Shown: positions 63,040-64,000 of the stretch, piece after piece | How the letters are laid out: each line of letters opens with the position of its first letter | Numbering within the stretch: the first letter of the stretch is position 1 | NCBI GenBank assembly: GCA_038380435.1 | Contig: JAWZYU010000018.1 | Span: 50,803,751-50,867,750 of the forward strand | Origin: Ryuthela nishihirai | Taxonomy: Eukaryota > Arthropoda > Arachnida > Araneae > Heptathelidae | Direction: 5' to 3' | Length of the DNA stretch: 64,000 bases | Notes under the pieces: model-generated | Databases searched by the model: none | Told to the model about the DNA's origin: nothing | Seen by the model: the letters and a program-made list of their open reading frames with translations, nothing else | Made by a program: the position numbers and the translations under genes

Positions 63040-64000
63040 TTAGAGAAAAATGAAATATTGATGAAATATTACGATTCGCACTTTCCGAATTTCCCAAAAA
63101 TTTAAATTTTGCTTTCTAACTGTGGAAAATTTTAAAATTTCCAAAATTTTTAATTTCTATGCAATAAATTTGAAATTTTGGTGGTGGAATCTGAAAATTA
63201 TGAAGTTTCCATTCGCAGAAATAAGTTGGTTCCTTATCTCAAGGATGTAGGAAAACGCAACTCTTTCAAGAAATTATTGTTTTTGGAGATAAAAAAAATC
63301 ATTTTGTGTTAAATGGTACGGAAGAAATATTCGATTTGCCCTTTTCGAATCTTACAAAAGTTTAAAATGCTCCCTATAACTGTGGGAAAACCTGAAAATA
63401 GAAAACTTTTGAAAAAATATTGCAAACCATGTATTTGTACTGGAGATTTCAAGTTTTGGTGGTGGAATGAGGTCATGAGGTTTGCATTGGCAACAATGAA
63501 TTTGGCCTTTACTCCAAGAGGGGGGGGGATACAATTTGTTTGGTTTAAGAGAAAAATTCTAAAATTATTTTTAAATTATATTGGTACTAATGAAATATTA
63601 TAATTCGCATTTCTCAAATTTTTAAGTACTTTAATTTATATTATTAGAGGTCACTAATGTGGATTTTTAATGATTATTGCCAGTGATTTATTTGTGACAG
63701 AAATTTGAAATTTCGGTGGTAGAGAGTGAAGAGATGTTCCACTGAGAGCAACAATCTGCCCCCTTTCCTCAAAGGGGGGTGGAAAAGGCAACCTTCTAAT
63801 TTTAAGAAATAAAGAAGACATACTTCTTAGGTTCTATAACTATTAATAAAACATTACCTATTCGCATTTTCGCAATCATCAATTAGTTGGAATTAAAACT
63901 TTTAAGAAATGAAAAAGTCTGTAAACGAAAACACTTCATTCTCTCTGAAAACGAGATTCCCATATTCGCTGGAAGTGATGAGCTTTCTTTAACTCTTTTT
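63040..64000 (+). repeat. Tandem array, unit about 265 bp, runs off the window
   Basis: Units are marked by GAAATATTACGATTCGCA at 63062, a diverged equivalent near 63325 (GAAATATTCGATTTGCCC), GAAATATTATAATTCGCATT near 63590, and AACATTACCTATTCGCATTT near 63850. Each is followed by an AATTT-rich segment, and the first three by GTGGTGGAATCTG- or GGTGGTAGAGAG-like sequence. Unit divergence is high. A single inverted unit lies at 37835-38200. Confidence 0.65.

Noticed and set aside
63313..63603. 96-codon open frame
   Set aside because: It falls in the 265-bp tandem repeat; equivalent frames are not open in the neighbouring units.

Overview
This window looks like nuclear DNA of an arthropod, and my best guess is a chelicerate such as a spider. 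The reasons are its very AT-rich sequence, small protein exons with GT..AG introns of several kilobases, TATA-box promoters, AATAAA signals, and a dense load of interspersed repeats. Nothing in it is bacterial. The lineage is inferred from general character and is not proven.

The only host genes I can support are two paralogous five-exon genes pointing towards each other. Gene 1 (+, 6638-22227) and gene 2 (-, 58167-38599) encode secreted proteins of 234 and 232 residues. Both have an N-terminal signal peptide and 12 cysteines at matching positions, including a CC pair at residues 151-152. Their intron phases are identical (1, 2, 1, 2) and exons 1 and 3 have identical lengths. By eye the mature proteins are roughly 40% identical. 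I do not recognise the family. Both promoters have a TATA box, a perfect TGACGTCA palindrome and a shared GGTCAC-plus-TGACG arrangement, which suggests common regulation.

Almost everything else is mobile or repetitive DNA. Left flank: a broken Ty3/gypsy-type LTR retrotransposon (677-5388) with LTRs and a 4-bp target duplication. Introns of gene 1: an RTE-like LINE fragment with a SINE nested inside it, a pogo/Tigger-like MITE, a mariner element and tRNA-derived SINEs. The space between the two genes (22.3-38.6 kb): three large RTE-like LINE copies in alternating orientation, a tandem-unit repeat of about 145 bp, SINEs, and one inverted unit of a repeat of about 265 bp. Introns of gene 2: SINEs of three tRNA-derived families, a short LINE tail, a mariner fragment, a complete-ended Tc1-like element and palindromic MITEs. 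Right flank (58.3-64 kb): another palindromic MITE, more SINEs with a local tandem duplication, and an array of the 265-bp repeat running to the window end.

The sequence therefore reads as a two-gene locus for a cysteine-rich secreted protein family, inflated by transposons. Many insertions still show target-site duplications, so their order can be worked out: for example a SINE in a LINE, and a SINE in the 265-bp repeat. The most plausible undescribed biology is the 12-cysteine protein family itself, followed by the uncatalogued repeat families.
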